Assembly: GCA_002633005.1 (NCBI GenBank)
Contig: NMRA01000159.1
Coordinates: forward strand, 1-64,000
DNA: 64,000 nt
From: Phoronis australis
Taxonomy: Eukaryota > Phoronida > Phoronidae
Direction: 5' to 3'
Shown here: positions 33,797-55,905 of the stretch, piece by piece
Numbering within the stretch: the first letter of the stretch is position 1
How the letters are laid out: every line of letters begins with the position of its first letter
Made by a program: the position numbers and the translations under genes
Notes under the pieces: generated by a model
Seen by the model: only the letters and a program-made list of their open reading frames with translations
What the model was told of the DNA's origin: nothing
Databases searched by the model: none

Positions 33797-36700
33797 AACT
33801 ACAATTCTGTTGGTTTATGTCGTTGCAACGAATTATAATAGTATATAGTAGTTTTCGTTCATGTTCACTTATGAGCGTGTTGCGTTCGGATCTTGGTCAC
33901 CTTGAGTTGCACTTGATATTGTGTGCATAGGAATGCAAGATGAGTTAGTAAGAAATATTAGTCTTTTGTAAAATGTATGTTTACCTAGTATTAGGAAGTC
34001 AGCTTCTTTCAGCTGTGGTGACAAAATGGTAGCACGCTTATTGTATTTTTGTCATACCACATACTTCAACTGTATTGTAGACTAATGGAAACATTGTAGG
34101 TATGAAATTGTTAATATATGCTGTGGCCAAGACAGCTCGACAGACAGCACCACCTGTTACGATTTGTGGAGACTGAAATTGATGTGTGTTAGAAAAGTCG
34201 ACGCTTAGCGGTCTTCTCACTGCAGTTCAGTGTCTCTTGGTGCAAGTTTCTTTGTGAGGTGGGACACTTGAACTATCTTATGTTATGTGGACTTGTTTTG
34301 ACGTACGGATGGATTTGGCAGAGTCTGGTTTTTAAGGGTAAGCGAAAGTTGTCTCGATACTACGACTCGTAGTTTTTTCTAGATATTCAGCAAAACTTGC
34401 ACAAGTTGTTTCCAGCCTGAATGTCTGATCAATGGGAAATTTGACTCGTCTGATGGGCATATGGCTCAAACTGTCATCTGCAGTGCAACACTGTGACTGG
34501 TTTTTCCTAGTTTTTACTTGCGTGTGTCAAGTCATGCCAGTTTTACTGCATCTCCTTTTTAGCCATCGTTCCTTTAGTCTTAAGGCAGCTAGGAATCCGT
34601 CTTCATCTAGAAAAACAGCTTTTGATATTGACCAGTTGCCATTATGAAATTGGTGTCAAATTGTTCTATAGTCATATTGGAGGTGATTTCAGGGGTTTGA
34701 AAGAGCTGGCAGCCCGTTATTATTGGGACCAGGCTCTTCAAGTTGTCTAGTCTTAAGGAATAACAAACTGTCAGATCTTGGCCAGAAATGACTTGGTGAC
34801 AAATTTTACTGTGGCAAAATCAGAAGTTGACTTCACTGGAATTTTGCGGGTAGCATTTGTGCTGTGGTGCTAGGGGTCGCCACCATCTGGTTACTGTAGT
34901 TTCACATCCCAGAGCAAACGCAATACCTGACAGACTGGACATTCCCACATTACACTATATTATGTATGCATACAGTGATCCACGAAACTGACATTTTTCA
35001 ATGAGGTCAGTTCAAGTGTTGAATGCCTAGTCAGTCGGGGAATCAGTCAGGGTCACCGCTGAGGGTGTTTTTGGCCGTCTGCCTCAAGGGAGCAATAGCG
35101 AACTGATGAGCTCCTAGCTGTGGTGAACATTAGTGGCTTCAGAATAGGTGTGGAATGACGAGACAGTCTTGTTTTAACAGGGCTTGGAAGTTTCTCTTTT
35201 TTATTTCAATTACCTCTTATTTCATTTCAACTTACTTCGTCTCTTTTAGTCATTATTTTGACTTGATTCATGCAAAAACATTTACTTCAGTTAAATTTTA
35301 CAACACGAAAAATATTTTATCACACAAGCCTATTTGTGAAACGATACGTCACATGGAAAATTTTCCTGTTTTTTTTCATTGGTCATTCCAAGCCCAACAG
35401 TAATACCACCAAATCTTCAATTACTTCTCTATGTGAAAAAATACCACTTGCGGATGACAGAGGGTGCCCCTTTGTCTTGATCTGTCTGTTGCTGAATCCA
35501 AGGATAGTTTATGTTCGTTTCAAATGGCTCTCACCTAAACTGGTAACTTTTATGTTATTTGCAATTATTAATGTTACCAGATGAGGCCATTCAGGTAATC
35601 AGACTATAGTTGAGCATCCCCAGTGGAGGATGGGTCTTATTCTAATTTTTACGACTTCCTAGTAGTACATTCGTGATGTTTCTTCATTTGTACAGTTAAA
35701 TAAATCTGTTCCTGAAAGTGCTGGTTGTTCTTTTGCATTCTTTTTTGGTTGGACATTGAGCTTGATTATATTGGATGTGCCACGAAGCTGTTCTGCGATT
35801 AATTCACTGGAAATAGTCGTATCAGATGACTGGCCTATTTTTGATTCCAATTCCCAGCACACCAGTTTCAAATTTTAGGGTTGGCCAACCCTAACAAAAT
35901 CCAACAATTTTCTGATGTATTTCTTGTCCTGTTGAGGGTTTTCATCTTCTTGAAAACAAGTCTTGTTGTGGTAAGGAAATTTTTGAGATCAATTTTAATA
36001 ATTATGTGCCTTATTCGAATTTTATTTGTTGCTTTCTAAAATATGAGAAATGCAGTTTTAACTTGCCATTTTTAACAAAAGTATAAAGTTTCTAAATCCT
36101 AAATGACTAAAAGTTCTTCATTCCTTAAAAATGTCGGTCAATACGTCATAGTAACATGAAATCATAGTAATATGAAAATCTTTTTTCATGAAATTTGTCA
36201 TTTTTGATTTGAATATTTATTTTCCAAAATACCTAAATCATAGTTGAATTGATATATTCTTAAAGGCAACGTGTAGGAAACTGTATTTCAAAATTTTTGT
36301 TTACCTTAAAACAGTAGAAAAAGTTTCTTAAAAATGTTCCAAGACCTCATTATCAACATTTCTGCTGTTGGAAGAAAAAAATCTGAGGCCCACTGCCCTT
36401 GGTAGCAAATAATACCAAAGTGTGTAAAATTTCATACAAAAATGACCAGAGCGCTAAGAAGTGAATGTTAAAACTGCTAATGAAAATTCTTGAAAATCAA
36501 AAGCCCTCCGAATTGCCACGTAATTAAAATCAATAAAACGAGTCGTTCCCAACCTGCAACGAATAGTAATGAAAGACAAACTAAGTATAATTTCATGCGA
36601 TATAAGTATTTTACATTAATTTTTTTGATAACAATGCTGTGAAAATTGACAATTACCTTCAGTTCAATAACTCAGTTCCAAGTGAATGTTGAGCCTGTAG

Positions 36701-37029
36701 CGGTCACGGCGAGAGAACTCTCAAATTCAGTCCAACTGACTTCATTAGCTCACTTATAGGAAATTGTTGAAGGACCAAAAGTGCCCAGTTGCGGGTACAA
36801 ATACTGTGGCAACACGTCTGCTCATATTGAAGGAGTGCTGGGCCACCATAACGCCATAAACGGCATTTTTCAAAATGGACTGGACAGACATCGACCAGAA
36901 TTCTGTCCCACTCCACCAAACTTCTTGCAACAGTTTCACAATTTAGTCAAACATTTTATCTCAATAAAATTACCTTTTGTATTACTAAAGCCAGAGTGTA
37001 ATGTGACGTTATTGCACCCGGCTGCTAGT
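33797..37029 (+). other. Intergenic DNA between the CIZ1-like gene and DHPS
   Basis: It holds the short hAT-like relative at 35180-35394 and a diverged repeat at 34620-34850. The rest is AT-rich with no accepted exon. Open frames such as 35155-35403 and 35270-35584 fall in or near the transposon remnant. Confidence 0.4.
35180..35394 (+). mobile_element. Short hAT-like relative
   Basis: Starts AACAGGGCTTGGAAGTTTCT near 35178 and ends TCATTGGTCATTCCAAGCCC at 35394, the same ends as the elements at 6070 and 29864. The interior is shorter, AT-rich and lacks the CCGCGG palindromes. No clear duplication remains. Confidence 0.6.
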
Positions 37030-38178
37030 GTAACCCTTATCCTGCTAAGCCTCTATTCAGACAACTTTCCCTGTGTGCTGAGCTAAGTAGGTCACCACTG
37101 CTGCTATGCACTGGGCTGTTACAAAGGTCACTCAGATTAATGACCTAACATTTTTAAATTGGAAATTTTAAGGGGTAATGTCAACTTCACATAAAAGTAG
37201 TCTGCACAAAAGTTGTTCAGAATTTAATGGATTTTCAACATATACATATCTTTATCATAGCCTTGCTATGAATAATTCTATTAACTTTCAAACTGAACAC
37301 CCTGGCTTATTTTTTATTTGTTTTCGCACATGAGAACATTTGATGTTGATAGCTGATACTCAAAAACCGTAATAAGCATTTTTACAAGGGAATTCATGGG
37401 ACTTGCATGTTTAATAAAGCAGATTTATTGTCTGTAACATCACATCTACAAACAAGAATGTACAGTATATAACATAGGGCCTACCTCAACTGTGCACGAT
37501 AACAAATTTATGACTGGTGCAGTCGCTTGCTAAAGTCAGACTGTTTTGAAGTTCACCTTGGTGTGCAAAAACTTGAAACACGGGTGAAGACACAAAGCTA
37601 TTCTGTGAAAAAGTCATGAAAATATCTAGTTCTGAATGAGTTCCATCATCTTTCAGAGGGCGTGAGCCAAGCTCAGCTTCAGGGACCGATAACTCCTCCA
37701 AAATTGCACTGAGATCCGAATAGATAGAATCTAGTGCATTACTTGTGACTGTTGTATTAGTTTCCCCAGTCACTGTCACCATCACTTTCGAATGCCAATT
37801 CCAGCTCGTTTTCACTATCTGAGTCCATGAAAACTTCCTCAAGAAACTGGTCAACAGACATCTTACCCCGTTTGGCACCAGCCAAGATAAAACTTGCGTA
37901 AACTTTCAAATATCTCGGCAACAACTCACCACAGCCATATGTTGTAAATCAGAAAAATGTACAGGAAACTATGAACTGTGGAATGCGCATGCTCACATAT
38001 ATAAACAGCATACGGGCTTTCACAATTTCTGAATGAAAAACACCAGTGTCCTGGGGTGAGTACACCCTCCTTGTGCAGTCTAGCCGTAGCTTATTATAAG
38101 CGATTGAATACACCCGACGCAATTTAATAGGATAATTGGCTTGTCAGCTGACATCGCCTAGCGCAGGATAAGGGTTAA
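37030..38178 (-). mobile_element. Decayed piggyBac transposon
   Basis: The ends CCCTTATCCTGCTAAGC (37034) and the inverted GCGCAGGATAAGGG (to 38174) are flanked by TTAA on the right (38175-38178) and GTAA on the left (a mutated TTAA). On the minus strand an ATG at 37861 starts MSVDQFLEEVFMDSDSENE, an acidic leader like those of piggyBac transposases, and runs into a stop at 37757. The rest of the transposase is missing or shifted. The 130-codon open frame at 37486-37878 overlaps this in another frame. Confidence 0.65.
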
Positions 38179-38454
38179 ATGAAAATGGACGTGCCGTGAT
38201 TTTGATTGAATCATTGGAGCCACACCTGTCGAGATTCTGTCAGGAATTTGATGAAATTCAAACATGTTCTAGTAAAAAAGGAATGGACATTTAATTGCAC
38301 TTTTATGTGCCAAAACGATGTCCAATTACCATGCTGTTCAGTTTCTTATGAAAACTAAGATACTCCCAGTGCTGCCACTCGCCAAAATCAAAAAAAGTAT
38401 CCACGTTGTCATAAAAGCGGCTGGCAAAGATTTTTGGACAGCTCCAACTACTGA

Positions 38455-38840
38455 GGCTCCTCCTAGTGGCAGTTTTTTTCATCCATGACTGGATCTCCTA
38501 AACCCTTGGCAGGATCTTTATTAAATTTAGCAGGTACATTTGTATGAAGTTGATGACAGATGGCGACGACTTTCAGATGGCAATTTCTTGCCTCTGTACC
38601 TCTAAAATTACTTGAGGAATTTTTATGAAATTTTGTAAACACGTTTCTATTAAAGAGACATATTACCATTTTTATCTTTTTAAGTCTGTCTTTGGCATCC
38701 GCCTCTCTGTCAGCTAGATGACCAAGGGGAAGGGGATGGCTGGCGATGATTTTTGGATGGCTCCACCTACTGTAGCACCTCCTAGTGGCAGTTTTGTTTT
38801 TGTGTCTATGGGTTTATCTCCTATGTGACTCTGTTGATCA
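38455..38840 (+). repeat. Dispersed repeat downstream of DHPS
   Basis: Two internal blocks with CACCTCCTAGTGGCAGTTTT-like sequence (near 38457 and 38777) and a GGATCTCCTAAACCCTTGGC/ATGAAATTTT theme. It is related to 30980-31330. No ends were identified. Confidence 0.35.
38517..38522 (-). terminator. Candidate poly(A) signal for DHPS
   Basis: AATAAA on the minus strand about 455 bases after the DHPS stop codon. It lies inside a dispersed repeat, so its use is uncertain. Confidence 0.3.
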
Positions 38841-38976
38841 GCAATTTTAAAGAGACTTTGACTGCAACAAAAAGTATAGAGCACCCAAAAAAGCATGGAA
38901 AAATATAAAATATGATTTTCACCAAAAAGTATCACTTTCAAAAAAGTACAAAGTGGTGGCACTGTACTCCGTCTGC

Positions 38977-48129
<9,153 letters not shown>

Positions 48130-48168
48130 TGAGGATTGTTTATCTGTCCTGCCTTTTTGAAGCTGCAA

Positions 48169-50071
48169 AAGCGCGACATCGGGACTTAATCGAAGTGGCG
48201 ATCCTTATGTGTTGGCGCATGATAGTGAATAAAATTGAACAGTGCATAAATGCAAAAATAACAACAAAACAAAGTGCGGATTAGAGTCAGGTTAAAAACA
48301 AGTTTTATTATTTACTGAGTAAGGTTGATGTTTAAGATGCGACTCGTGAACACCTCTATTGTTTCTGATCAAATGGCATGTTGTGGGAGTCTATTCCAAA
48401 GTAAAACAGTAACTGAGAACAGAGTTTGCGTACTATGCAGTGCCAATGTATGTTCTGTCAAAGGTATGAATCAGAGTGGGAATAATGTGAACTAGCAATA
48501 TGCAGTGGTGAAAGGTATGTGTGGGGGATGGCAACCAGACTGTGTACTGTCTGGCACATGAGAGACAGTTTGTTTTGAGTACGTCTTTTTTGAAGAGTGG
48601 GCCATTTGAGAGTAGTGAACATTGTCATAACAGAGCCAGAGGTGAGAAGTCAGAGCCAGAGCCTGATGTCGAGGAGCATTTGGATTAATCATTATCTAAG
48701 GACGAACCTGGCTGCTCCATTGAATTCTTTCTATCTTAATAATGAGCAATGTCTCGTTAGTGAGTGGCTTTTACTTGTAACAGTGGCTCATATTCATCGG
48801 AAGCACCTCTCACAACAACGAACGATGTCGAGTTACGCACTAACAAGCCAGGCCAAGGTAATGCAACTGAATATAATCACCACTCACATCACTAACTACC
48901 GTAGCCAGCCAGCTAGCTGTACGAAGACTATCGTCAAAATACAGCTAGGTACCACTGTGTGTATCTATTTCTTCCGTAGACCCTGAAATTGCACACAGCC
49001 AGGGTAGTTCTGCTCGTCACCTCGCCGTGAAACTTGTATCAACATGGAAAGCTAAAGACCGGATGGGGTGCATGCAAAATCTGGAAATCAACCGACCCTC
49101 ACCTTGCTGTTACAGACATTAAGTGAAAAAATGCAATAAATGTCATTTTCTTGCGTAACTCTCCGCCTTTCCTAACAATGAAAAGTATGTCGTCGTTTTG
49201 AAACAGTACGCTCGTGTCACGCGCATGTGCCATTTCCTAAATTTTTGCGACATCTCTCGGGAGATGGTGATAGCTTGGCAGCAGCAAAATTTCTTCAGAA
49301 GTTCGTTTTTTCGGTATCAAAATTCTAAAAACTTTAAATGAAGTGAAACAAGTTCCGTTAATTTGTTGTGACATGTACGCAACCTCGTGAAAGAACAGTA
49401 GATTGAAGAATCGGCGAAAAAAGAAACTGGCCAATAGGTGACGCAATATTTCATGGCGCCGAAAGCCGTCGCTGAAGATCACTCCACAACTTTAGCAGCA
49501 GAACAATGGTAGAACGCTATTTTTTCCAACACCGTTAAATAATTTAGTTTACTCAAGGAAGACTTTAGTTTTTAATGACATTTTAATTTTGTGTCAGATT
49601 TTATCTTACCACTTTTTACCCACATTGGTGCAAAGCTGTGTATTTAGTATACAGCTTTGAACCAAGTCCAACTCCAAGCCTTGGACTTGGTCCAAGGCTG
49701 CTATTACCGGTCCCCACCAATAGGCACCTGTGCACGGCTACGAAATATGCCTATTTCAAGATTAAATAACGACTAATGTATTTAGCGAGTAGCAAATGGT
49801 TTAATAAACAAATTGTTGACTTTACCTAGTCAACAATAAACACCGATCCCGGAAAACAAGTCCAACACAAAACGCATGTTGACAAGGAAGCGGAACTGTA
49901 CAAAAAGCATGCGCATTACCCTTTCTCAACAACCTTGTAGTCTGGAATCCCTAGGGAGTTTAATCGCTCAATAAACATTTCACAGCTACAACGCTTAAAT
50001 TCCATATACCAATTGCGTTCAAATCGTAGCCTATAATTTTATACAGCTTATTTTTCTTATGGACCTGTAGC
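48169..50071. other. Divergent intergenic region between DHPS and SCAI
   Basis: About 1.9 kb between the two start regions, expected to hold both promoters. NRF-1-like sequences GCGCATGTGC (49221-49230) and GCATGCGCA (49908-49916) and an ETS-like GGAAGCGGAA (about 49886) are near the likely start sites. No TATA box was assigned. The 129-codon frame at 48597-48986 is unrecognised. Confidence 0.4.
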
Positions 50072-50250
50072 ATGCAAAGGCTAGATATCTGGAAGTCACA
50101 ACATGGTCTTGAGAGTATGCGGCTGTCACAACACAAGTTCGCAAACATGGAAGCAGAGGTGTCATTGAGCTTGACTGAAAACGAACGTAAAATAGTTAAT
50201 GAATTTGCGCATTTATTGGAAAAATCTAAGCAGCTTTTCAATGGACTAAG
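50072..50250 (+). CDS. SCAI: SCAI, first recognised coding exon
   Basis: SCAI (suppressor of cancer cell invasion) is a nuclear protein that represses MRTF/SRF transcription and acts in double-strand-break repair. The exon ends with LSLTENERKIVNEFAHLLEK, then SKQLFNGL and two bases of Arg before GTATGT, matching the conserved SCAI start region. Three in-frame ATGs are possible (50072, 50117, 50147). The one at 50147 (MEAEVSLSL) lies closest to the conserved part. The upstream residues are not recognised, and further 5' exons cannot be excluded. Confidence 0.85.
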
Positions 50251-50367
50251 GTATGTCTTTTACTATGCGTTATCTCTTGCAAATTTTTCCTCAGTTTGCT
50301 CGTTATCTCGCCAACTTTCAAAAAACATCTTCCCGCTCAGCCTGCGCTGGACTTCAACTGGTTGGAT

Positions 50368-51318
50368 GGAGTTAGATAGGCAATGACCATCGCCTCAGTT
50401 GGCCCGAACCAGAGGCGATGCAGCTCCTATAGGCGCTCCATACGCCGGAAGATTTTCGATGAATTATGCCTCGCACTGGCTAAAGCATGAAAGTCACGTT
50501 GTTATTAATACCTTTTGCGTGTATAGGGACACCTTAGGAGGTTGGCGGTGTGTTTAATTCCTTCCAACTCGAACAAATACTTCCGTTATCGAACTTTTTG
50601 TTCGAGCTGTAACTCGTCCAGTTTCCAAAATCGTGAACTCACCATTTTTATATTGCGCACGCTCCAATTTTTACCGCGCTCGCTAGGTGATGTGACTTCA
50701 TGACCTCAATCTTTAAATAGGCCAAAGGTGAGCCAATGCGGTCTTGTCAGTCAAATGTTTCGTTTCCAAAATGCCACCACTTATACTTGTCTTTGATTGG
50801 TGTTACTTGAAACTTATTGTTTGTATTTGATAAAAATAAATGCTGTTGATATGACATTTAATAGTCTTTGTGCGCATATTTGACATTTTAATGTTTAACA
50901 ACACAGCTCAAATGCACGGCCGGTGCCCGGCAGCACGTACACAAAGGGCGGGAACTTCAGCTTTCAAAGTTCGCCGGTAAGACCGCAACTTCTGACCTTC
51001 GGCCTGGTTAAAAGAATTTCTTGGCGTGCGCCGAGTGAAAATGTTGAGTTCACGATTTTGGGAACTGAAATAGTGACTGCTCGAAGAAAAAGTTTGATAA
51101 CTGTAGTATTTGTTTGAGTTGGAAGGAATTAAACACATCGACAACTTCCTAAGGTGTTCCTCTCTACGCAAAAGGTATTTATAACAACGTGACTTTGATG
51201 GTTTAGTCAGTGCGAGGCATAATTCGCCAAAAAGCTTCCGGCGTATGGAGCGCCTATAGGAGCTGCGTCGCCTCAGGTTCGGGCCAACAGAGGCGATGGT
51301 CATTGCCTAGGAGTTAGA
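50368..51318 (+). mobile_element. Mutator-like foldback element, copy B, with target-site duplication
   Basis: The element is 50377-51309 (933 bp), starting TAGGCAATGACCATCGCCTC and ending with its inverse, with terminal repeats of about 250-280 bp. A perfect 9-bp duplication GGAGTTAGA flanks it (50368-50376 and 51310-51318). No transposase frame. It lies 120 bp inside the first SCAI intron. Each end also holds a smaller hairpin (CATCGCCTC...GAGGCGATG). Confidence 0.88.
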
Positions 51319-51720
51319 CGGTGACCACCATCTCTAGCTGGTTCAGTAGAGACGATGTAGCTCCTCTAGGAGCTTCATACGCTGGAATCTTTTCTGCGAA
51401 TTATACCTCACACTGATTATAAAAATAAAAGTCATGCTGTTAGTACATTTTGTGTGCATATAGCCATATAGGGACACCTTAGCCGAGGCTAAGGATTATT
51501 AGTTATGAAGTCATCAATGTCTAATTCCTTCCAACTTGAACAAATACTCCTGTCTTGTTATAAAACGTTTTCGTGGAGCAGTCCTTCATTCAGTTTCCAA
51601 AATCAGAAACTGGCCCTTTTTAACAATGCGTGTGGCATGTGGTATGACATCATATCCCATGAGCTTTAAGTTACTAGGCCTTTGATGTCTAATTCCTTCC
51701 TACTCAATCAAATACTTTAA
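51319..51720 (+). mobile_element. Older, diverged relative of the Mutator-like foldback element
   Basis: Directly beyond copy B the sequence again follows the terminal repeat order: GACCACCATCTCTAGC, GATGTAGCTCCTCTAGGAGC, TTATACCTCACACTG, GGGACACCTTAG and CTAATTCCTTCCAACTTGAA. It is clearly diverged and partly rearranged. Copy B inserted at or next to its end. Confidence 0.65.
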
Positions 51721-53880
51721 CTTGGGTAATTACGATTTTTTCCCAATATGTTTACTATGTTTGTCAAAGACATCATTTTGTCCACATACGAGAGGTGCAA
51801 AGTTGGGTCACTTCGCAAGGTCGCAAGCACAAAGCATGTATGGCAGAACTCCTTTGTAAGTGTATAACAGTAGGAGATTCTATACATTGTGTTTCTGATC
51901 GTTTTCCTCTCGTATTAGTGTTGCCATAAAACCCCATTAATTATCAAAATGGTTTCTGGGGACTGCTGCAATTCTGTGGTACATTCCAGGGTTCTCAACC
52001 GGCTGAACTTGTAGCATAACCCTGCACCGCTTTTAATTTCAGGTATTGGCTTTGCAGCTTGTTTAAACGTTCCCCCCTCTTTTCTTCCCCCTTTTAATTT
52101 GTTCAGCCAGGAAATGTTTACCTACACTCAATATAGGTCTTCATTTTTTCGTTTTTATTTATTTACAATTATTATTTAGCACAGAAGCTGTAATACAATT
52201 TGATAGCTGAAGTTCCTTTCAAATTTATGAGATTGAAAATGGAAGCACTTTTGAGGAGCATCTAATTATTTGGACGTAGGCAATGAAGTCGTTACCTTCT
52301 TCAAAAGTTTTTGATCTCCATGATTCGGGGATCATTTTCAAAGTGATGGCTGTGGAGTACCCAGACATGTGATGGCAGGGTCCAATGGTGTAGGCGGGGG
52401 AAACATTTCTCCATTCAATATTGCTTTAATTTGGATTATAAAGACTTGTTCATTTTAAGCGAGGGGTGACAGAACTGCCATGAAAAATACACCTGGTGAA
52501 GGAACTGTCTGTAAAACTGAAGCTCTGTTCTGTCTTATTTTCCAAGGACTGCACAAGAAATTGTAGATTAAAAAATCTAACACAAGACTGTAGTAGTTTC
52601 TAGTAGTGCAATAACTGAAAACCCCCTGAGATAATGCACCAGTACCACTGTCGTCTCAAGTTGTCAAGTGTAGCAGTTTGCCTGGCAAAAGAGATCAAAG
52701 GTTCAGAATCACTCAGAATAAAAATAGACGAAATGGAGTTAATGAAACAGTGACATGGTTTTGAGTTGTGTTGCCTAGGTTTTAAGTGAATAAAAACAGG
52801 TTCTTGTTGTTGTGGGTTTGATGTTGGGAATCAAAGAAAAAATTCTTTACTTTAAAGTGCCATGATCATTGGCAAAAATAGTATTGAACTTTAGTCTTAT
52901 TTTTATTATATGCAGATTTTACTCATTCTTCAAATGACTTATATTGACAGAAAGATTTTCTAAAATGCAGAAAATGAGATCTAAATTTTACAGAAAATTC
53001 TTGAGACAGTCTGTCCAAATCCTCCAATATTAGTAGACAGTCCCTTTCGTAACGTTTGGTTGTTAGCGCACGGGATGCACTTGATGGTCTTGGAATTTTA
53101 AGGTAACATATCTCAACCTATCAACAAGAGATTTGCCCATCGAAATCGCACGTCATGTGAATGGCACATTATATGTTTGAAACTCAGTGCTATAACACGA
53201 GCCTCTGATTGAACAATCCATATACATAACTTGCTTGATAATGATACGCACACTTTCGTGTCACACCTAATGTTCAATTTCATTACAACACTGTTTAAAA
53301 ATACTGTCTCATCTCCAACTTCTAGTACTTGGGAACACCAAACAATTCCAAAACTATACAAAAATTGAATATTTTTAGCTTGAATTACCTAACGTGCAGC
53401 ACTTTATCCTATTTTGTGATAGATGCCTGTTTGAGTCAAACAGACACCACAGATGTTTTGAATTGCACTTTGCAGGTCGAAAAAACTTAAATTGAATACT
53501 GGAATTGGCTTTCTTGAGTTGGCGACGTTGTGTCCGTCTCTTATGGACTTCAGCTTGGCTAGTGGTGTTCCTATCGTTTTGGCAAATATGTGGCGTTTTA
53601 GCCAGACGACGCGGCATTAGTAATTGGATGAGTAAACAAACCAATTCATGTGCATTTTGCATGTAAATAAAAAGAAGAGTAAGAGCAGTTTAAACCTATA
53701 GGATGTTGACTGAGATTGTGAAAATGTTGCTATTGTGCCATTCTCAAAATATCCAGTTCATTTACTTCGTGACGATTGTATCAGACGTGTGCTGGTCACT
53801 CAGCCGGACTAATTGCATCGAACTCCTGTAACCATTTGTCATTTGTTAATACATGCATGTAACACACACAAATTAAGACT
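51721..53880 (+). other. SCAI intron, first unannotated part
   Basis: AT-rich with a pyrimidine-rich patch near 52065. No recognised coding or repeat ends. Confidence 0.4.
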
Positions 53881-53995
53881 GAGCTTAGGAGCTAGAGACC
53901 TGACTCAATGTCTAAAAGTGTGGTCCAGTGGGATTCCAACCTACGATCTTGTGAACAGGATGCAAACACCCAACCCGCTTGGACATGCTGCCTCT
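53881..53995 (-). mobile_element. tRNA-derived SINE, family 2, - copy
   Basis: Reverse complement of the 15325 family. It has the TGAGTCAGGTCTCTAGCTC body and a degenerate box B (GGTTGGAATCCCAC). A tRNA-like head with GTCCAAGCGGGTTGG follows further right. Confidence 0.65.
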
Positions 53996-55905
53996 TCTCT
54001 CTTCCTGAGAACTACCAGAAGTACGCAGTTTCAGTTTTGGAGTACATTTAAAGTGCCATTGATTATTATAGTATTAATCCAGTGATGTGTGAGGCCAGAT
54101 ACGTTTTCACATTTAGTCCACTCCAGAGTCAGGATTCAGGCAGTCAGTCCTCTACAAAGGAGTTGCAAAACTTCAAATTACTACAATCAAAAACTTTAAT
54201 TCCATTACAATTGCAAGTTATTGCTACTGTTATTGCTACTGCCTATCACATCATTGGCTGACAAGTGAAGCTGAGACCAGGAGGTGAAAACTAACTTCGT
54301 GAAGAATCTGAAAATTTCACAATTTGTGGGCCGGTGACATAAATAATTATCAAGCGGTGTTTTTACTATTTGCTCTCTATTTTAAAAGAAATATGCATTG
54401 TGTTGCCGGGTTACATAAAGCCCAATGTAAAAATCAACCGAGTGTGCAATCATGTGCTTTGTATGCTCAACTCATAACTGTGGACTCGTGTGTTGCCAAA
54501 AGCTCACTTGCAAGTTTCCAGTCAGTTAATGTGACGTCACCGGAAAGAGGGCAAAACCCTCCATATTGTTCTTGTTTTTCCTCGAGTCTTTGCTACACAC
54601 GCGAAATCTTACTGGAGTTCTTATGGTGAATTTTACGCTTAAAACGTTAACACGATTTAAGGATGCTAGATGGATCGTGGAATAACTGTGAATGGACGAA
54701 GAAATTGTGAACTTGTTAAGTTGTGCAAAGCTGTGAACAGACTGAAATTGGAACTCGACCCGGTCTAGGCCTGAATGCTGCAGGCATACAGGGGCGATAG
54801 TAGATCCCCATAAAAAGTTACTCATTTCGAAATACAGCAAATAAAATCAATTGAAACATGCATATGTGCACATGGAGTTATAATTAGCACATACCCTGAC
54901 TCTGAATACTATTTAATAGTCTACAAATAACTTGAACATATCCATGAAAACCTCGTGGTTTGCTCGAGTTTCTCTCAACGGGTGCCATTTTGAGGAAGTT
55001 ACGTGAAATCACGCCTGTTGACGAACAAAAAGTCCAAGGGACACAAACCTTACAAATTTCGCTTGATATTTTCCCATGCTATTGTGCAAGTGTCACGCGC
55101 TAGGTCACGCGCTTCGCTCAGTCTCGCGCTAGCCTTTGCTTCATACTCAACTGACTCAGTTGAAATACTTTGTGGTCAAATTTGACAGTAACCAAAAAGT
55201 GGAGTTGGAATTCTTCGCCAATCACCTGAATTCCCGTAGCTATGCTTCATCGAAGATATGTTTAGAAGCAGAAAGGATCACTGAAGAAAGTAAGTGCCTT
55301 TTTAGGTAATAATTTTAGGTGTAGAATGTATTTTTGACGAGGTGAAAACTTAATCAGTGAGCGGATTTCGCCTACCGCCCGTTTAAAATACTCAGGACGA
55401 AATTAGTACAGAACGCGATGGAACGTATTGTAGTGCGAATCTGAATTTCATTTGCCGTAACAGGAATGCTTGTTTGGCATTTTTCACACTAAAAGATTAA
55501 AAACTCAAAGTAAACAACAGAATACACTCTGCTACCGTATCGGGCAAATGGCCAAACGACAAGCTGTTGCCCCACTTCCGGTGACGTCACAGTTAAGTCT
55601 CACATAATCTTGCGTTATTGTTATAAACTCGCAAAAGGACTATTAAAATTTGGCTAGAGTTTAGTGGAAAAATTGCTAAATACTCCCTTTTTAGTGCCCA
55701 TGCTGATTGCCCACCTTCAGCGAACACGATGTAGACTTAAAGGAGAATGCCACCCGATTTAATTAGTCTTTTTTGCCGTCTTAATCGGTCTATATCCACA
55801 TCGCCTCGCATACGGTTGACCTTACCTTGCCAAGTGGTGTCGCGTTAACCTGTGTGGAAGGTGAGAAACGATGCTAGCGGCGTCAGTGGTTCATATGCAG
55901 AGTGA
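53996..55905 (+). other. SCAI intron segment with two CRE/ETS composite sites
   Basis: GTGACGTCACCGGAA at 54531-54545 and its inverse TTCCGGTGACGTCAC at 55576-55590 each combine a full CRE palindrome with an ETS core. A possible non-coding exon with a GTAAGT donor ends at 55290. No protein was recognised. Confidence 0.35.

Noticed and set aside
37486-37878. 130-codon minus-strand gene
   Set aside because: It lies inside a piggyBac element and merges two frames of a decayed transposase leader.
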